Below, piece after piece: positions 5,609-7,031 of a stretch of 7,031 nt of DNA. Positions within the stretch are counted from its first letter, which is position 1, and every line of letters begins with the position of its first letter. The stretch comes from BRH-c25 sp041690515. Its GTDB lineage: Bacteria > Bacillota > Clostridia > Lutisporales > Lutisporaceae. The notes under the pieces were generated by a model. The model was not told the origin of the DNA. It worked only from the letters and a program-made list of their open reading frames with translations, and did not search any database. The translations under genes and the position numbers were made by a program. The stretch covers positions 1 through 7,031 of the forward strand of contig JAWLHF010000138.1 in the NCBI GenBank assembly GCA_041690515.1, given 5' to 3'.

Positions 5609-5613
5609 CTCCC
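5609..5613 (-). promoter_or_regulatory. Ribosome binding site fixing the flavodoxin start
   Basis: GGGAG on the - strand lies seven bases before the ATG at 5601. It supports that start over the longer in-frame alternatives at 5622 and 5652. Confidence 0.75.
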
Positions 5614-5665
5614 ATCAAGCATCTGCTTTATCCTACTTTTATTATCAATCAATGTCCCCTAATCT

Positions 5666-5694
5666 TTTATATATTCTGCACCGGACAATCTAAA
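5666..5694 (-). promoter_or_regulatory. Proximal candidate promoter of the flavodoxin unit
   Basis: On the - strand TTTAGA (5694-5689) and TATAAA (5671-5666) are separated by 17 bases, matching consensus at four and five of six positions. It would give a leader of about 55-60 bases. Judged by consensus only. Confidence 0.45.
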
Positions 5695-5754
5695 TAAAAT
5701 TCTATAGCTGGCCGGTATATTCCATAGTGTATAGATGTGAAGCATCATTATCCT

Positions 5755-5784
5755 ATTATACCATTTTTTAGCATATTAGTATAA
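5755..5784 (-). promoter_or_regulatory. Distal candidate promoter, extended -10
   Basis: TGGTATAAT is perfect at 5763-5755 on the - strand, with a weak TTATAC 18 bases upstream (5784-5779). The same TGGTATAAT drives the membrane-protein gene at 1446-1454. If used, it makes a leader of roughly 140 bases before the flavodoxin start. Confidence 0.5.
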
Positions 5785-5802
5785 CTGACTTGAGCACATC
5801 AG

Positions 5803-5830
5803 CAAAAAAAGAAACCTGATCATCTCAGGT
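5803..5830 (-). terminator. Terminator overlapping the tudS stop codon
   Basis: On the - strand ACCTGA (5830-5825) pairs with TCAGGT (5819-5814) around a 5-base loop, followed by TTCTTTTTTT. The stop TGA lies in the loop and the start of the second arm, so the 5' arm is coding sequence. The stem is short but the U tract is strong. Confidence 0.7.
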
Positions 5831-6290
5831 CCCTCAGTTTACTTTCGATATCATTCTCGGTCATAACTGTTATTCCATTGTCCTGCAGAAGCTGTGAAGC
5901 TACACCGCTCCCTGACTTTATTACATGGGAAAAGCTTCCGTCATAAATGGTACCGCTTCCGCAGGAGGGACTATTGGCTTTCAGTATTGCCGCAGTGCAT
6001 CCGTACAGCTTTGCCAGCTCCAATGTTTCCTGAGCACCTTTCACAAACTGCTCAGTCACATCTTCGCCCCCATTATTCAATATTCTTGCCTTTCCAGCAA
6101 GCACTTCCGATCCGTTTCCCTTCTGTATTTCGCAGGGTTTTCTGGGAGTAGTGAGACCCCCAAGCTGTTCGGGACAAACCGGAATCAAGCTATGCTCCTT
6201 CATAAGTTCCAAAACTTCAGGGGTAAGGTTGTTACCGCCGCTGTATTTGCAGTTGGTACCCAGCAGGCACGCACTGACCAGTATTTTCAT
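5820..6290 (-). CDS. DUF523 / TudS-type Fe-S desulfurase
   Basis: A 156-residue DUF523 (YbbK-like) protein. Characterised members (TudS) remove sulfur from 2-thiouracil using a [4Fe-4S] cluster held by three cysteines. The family blocks are all present: SACLLGTNCKYSGG at residues 6-19 with C8, PVCPEQLGGL at 37-46 with C39, TPRKPCE at 48-54 with C53, and LKANSPSCGSG at 103-113 with C110. C8, C39 and C110 are the likely cluster ligands by motif. The length is that of a single-domain family member. The ATG at 6290 follows a modest GGGTGA signal. It begins 12 bases after the end of mutS2, so both are probably on one transcript, closed by the terminator at its own stop. Thiouracil activity itself is inferred from the family. 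Confidence 0.9.
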   Translation of the reverse strand: MKILVSACLLGTNCKYSGGNNLTPEVLELMKEHSLIPVCPEQLGGLTTPRKPCEIQKGNGSEVLAGKARILNNGGEDVTEQFVKGAQETLELAKLYGCTAAILKANSPSCGSGTIYDGSFSHVIKSGSGVASQLLQDNGITVMTENDIESKLRDLR

Positions 6291-6302
6291 ATCATCACCC
6301 CA

Positions 6303-7031
6303 TTACTTTATTTCCACTATTGTAGCTCCAATGCCGCCTTCTCCGAAGCCTCCGCTTCTGTAAGACTTCACATGGGAATGGCTCTTTAGAAGCTGCATTA
6401 TTCCTGCCCTCAGGACTCCTGTGCCTTTTCCATGAATTATTGTCACTTGCGGCAGATTACCCAGGTATGCGTCATCCAGGTATTTATCCACATTCATAAG
6501 GGCTTCATCAAGGGTCTGACCTCTCAGGTCTATCTGTGAAGCAACACTCATTACCTTGGCAGTGCTCACCTTTACATTCCCGCCCTTTTTGGGCTTCGCC
6601 TTTTCTTCTTCCATAACCTTCAGGTTATTCACATTTACGTTGATCTTCATTATTCCTGCCTGCACTGTAAGGTTGCCGTCTTCATCGGGGAGCGTAAGTA
6701 CACTGCCCTTCTGATCAAGATTGACTATCTTTACAGCCATGCCTACTTTCAAATTCTTTGGAGGTGCACTGCTGGTCTTTTTGAAAAGTGACTCTCCCAT
6801 TTTCTCTTCAAGATCATCTTCACGCTGTCTTAACTTATGTCTTGATTTTTCTACCATAGCTGCTTTTTCTTCATTTTCCTTCTGAATAGCCTCCCGCAGC
6901 TCTTTTATAAGCTCCTCTGACTCCTCCTTGGATCTCCGTACTATCTCAAGGGCTTCCCTTTGGGCATCCCTTACTATTCTTTCCTTCTGAGCTTCAAGCT
7001 TCTCAAGCTTCCTGTCAATTTCATCCTTTGC
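6303..7031 (-). CDS. mutS2: MutS2 (RqcU), C-terminal part, 5' end outside window
   Basis: The frame is open to the right edge and gives the last 242 residues of a protein normally near 790. Residues 1-80 of this fragment are a long charged coiled coil (KLEKLEAQKERIVRDAQREA), as in the MutS2 stalk. A KOW-like beta domain follows at about 93-140 (LKVGMAVKIVNLDQKG). The Smr endonuclease-type domain occupies 165-242, with IDLRG at 167-171 and HGKGTG at 200-205, ending ATIVEIK. B. subtilis MutS2 splits collided ribosomes; other homologues restrain recombination. The MutS-like ATPase core lies beyond the window. There is no internal start decision to make: the ATG at 6857 is only an internal Met. 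The tudS-like gene follows by 12 bases. Confidence 0.93.
   Translation of the reverse strand, partial: AKDEIDRKLEKLEAQKERIVRDAQREALEIVRRSKEESEELIKELREAIQKENEEKAAMVEKSRHKLRQREDDLEEKMGESLFKKTSSAPPKNLKVGMAVKIVNLDQKGSVLTLPDEDGNLTVQAGIMKINVNVNNLKVMEEEKAKPKKGGNVKVSTAKVMSVASQIDLRGQTLDEALMNVDKYLDDAYLGNLPQVTIIHGKGTGVLRAGIMQLLKSHSHVKSYRSGGFGEGGIGATIVEIK

Larger units (their letters stand above)
5602..5819. other. 218-base intergenic leader between tudS and flavodoxin
   Basis: AT-rich gap holding the tudS terminator tail, a distal extended -10 promoter and a proximal promoter, both pointing to the flavodoxin. No convincing conserved RNA structure is visible by eye. A 29-codon frame on the - strand (5659-5748, from an ATG) has no proper ribosome binding site and is not called as a gene. 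Confidence 0.6.

Noticed and set aside
5602..5652. Longer flavodoxin with N-terminal extension from TTG 5652 or ATG 5622
   Set aside because: The flavodoxin fold starts at MKKTLIVYYS; GGGAG is well placed for 5601. An AGGA before 5622 makes that start possible but less likely.
5659..5748. 29-codon - strand frame upstream of flavodoxin
   Set aside because: The only AGGA lies two bases from the ATG, the frame crosses the proximal promoter, and the peptide matches nothing; kept only as part of the leader observation.

Overview
The window looks like ordinary chromosome of a low-GC Firmicute, most likely a member of the Clostridia. The reasons are AT-rich intergenic DNA, strong AGGAGG-type ribosome binding sites, several TATAAT or TGnTATAAT promoters, A/T-tailed hairpin terminators, and gene families common in that class (MutS2 with a Smr domain, CsaA, a DUF6440-like protein, a Flavodoxin_4-type flavodoxin). 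No species can be named from the sequence alone. I see no rRNA, tRNA, CRISPR array or transposase.

Left part, + strand (1-2570). An AT-rich leader holds short GTTACA-type direct repeats of unknown origin. It is followed by ychF (ribosome-associated ATPase) with its own promoter and terminator, then an unrecognised three-helix membrane protein with an extended -10 promoter, then a 54-residue orphan whose promoter lies inside the end of the membrane gene. A strong hairpin at 2539-2570 closes this side.

Right part, - strand (2587-7031), read from right to left. The 3' part of mutS2 runs in from outside the window and is followed 12 nt later by a DUF523/TudS-type desulfurase gene, closed by a terminator that overlaps its stop codon. 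After a 218-nt gap with two candidate promoters comes a flavodoxin - DUF6440-like - Nudix hydrolase set. A new promoter overlapping the Nudix stop codon starts a second set: maltose/galactoside-type O-acetyltransferase (maa), a 34-codon stub of a HAD-family phosphatase, a CsaA/MetRS-beta-like tRNA-binding protein, a 42-codon unannotated frame, and a second, different flavodoxin. The two strands converge at the 2539-2570 hairpin.

The genes are mainly housekeeping and small-molecule functions (translation-associated ATPase, ribosome rescue/recombination factor, nucleotide clean-up, Fe-S desulfurase, flavin electron carriers). I see no evidence for a complete new multi-gene defence or mobile system. 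The most interesting items are small: a decayed HAD gene start between maa and csaA, a coding-like 42-codon frame joined to the flavodoxin by an ATGA overlap, the GTTACA repeats at the left edge, and the two orphan + strand proteins with their own promoters.
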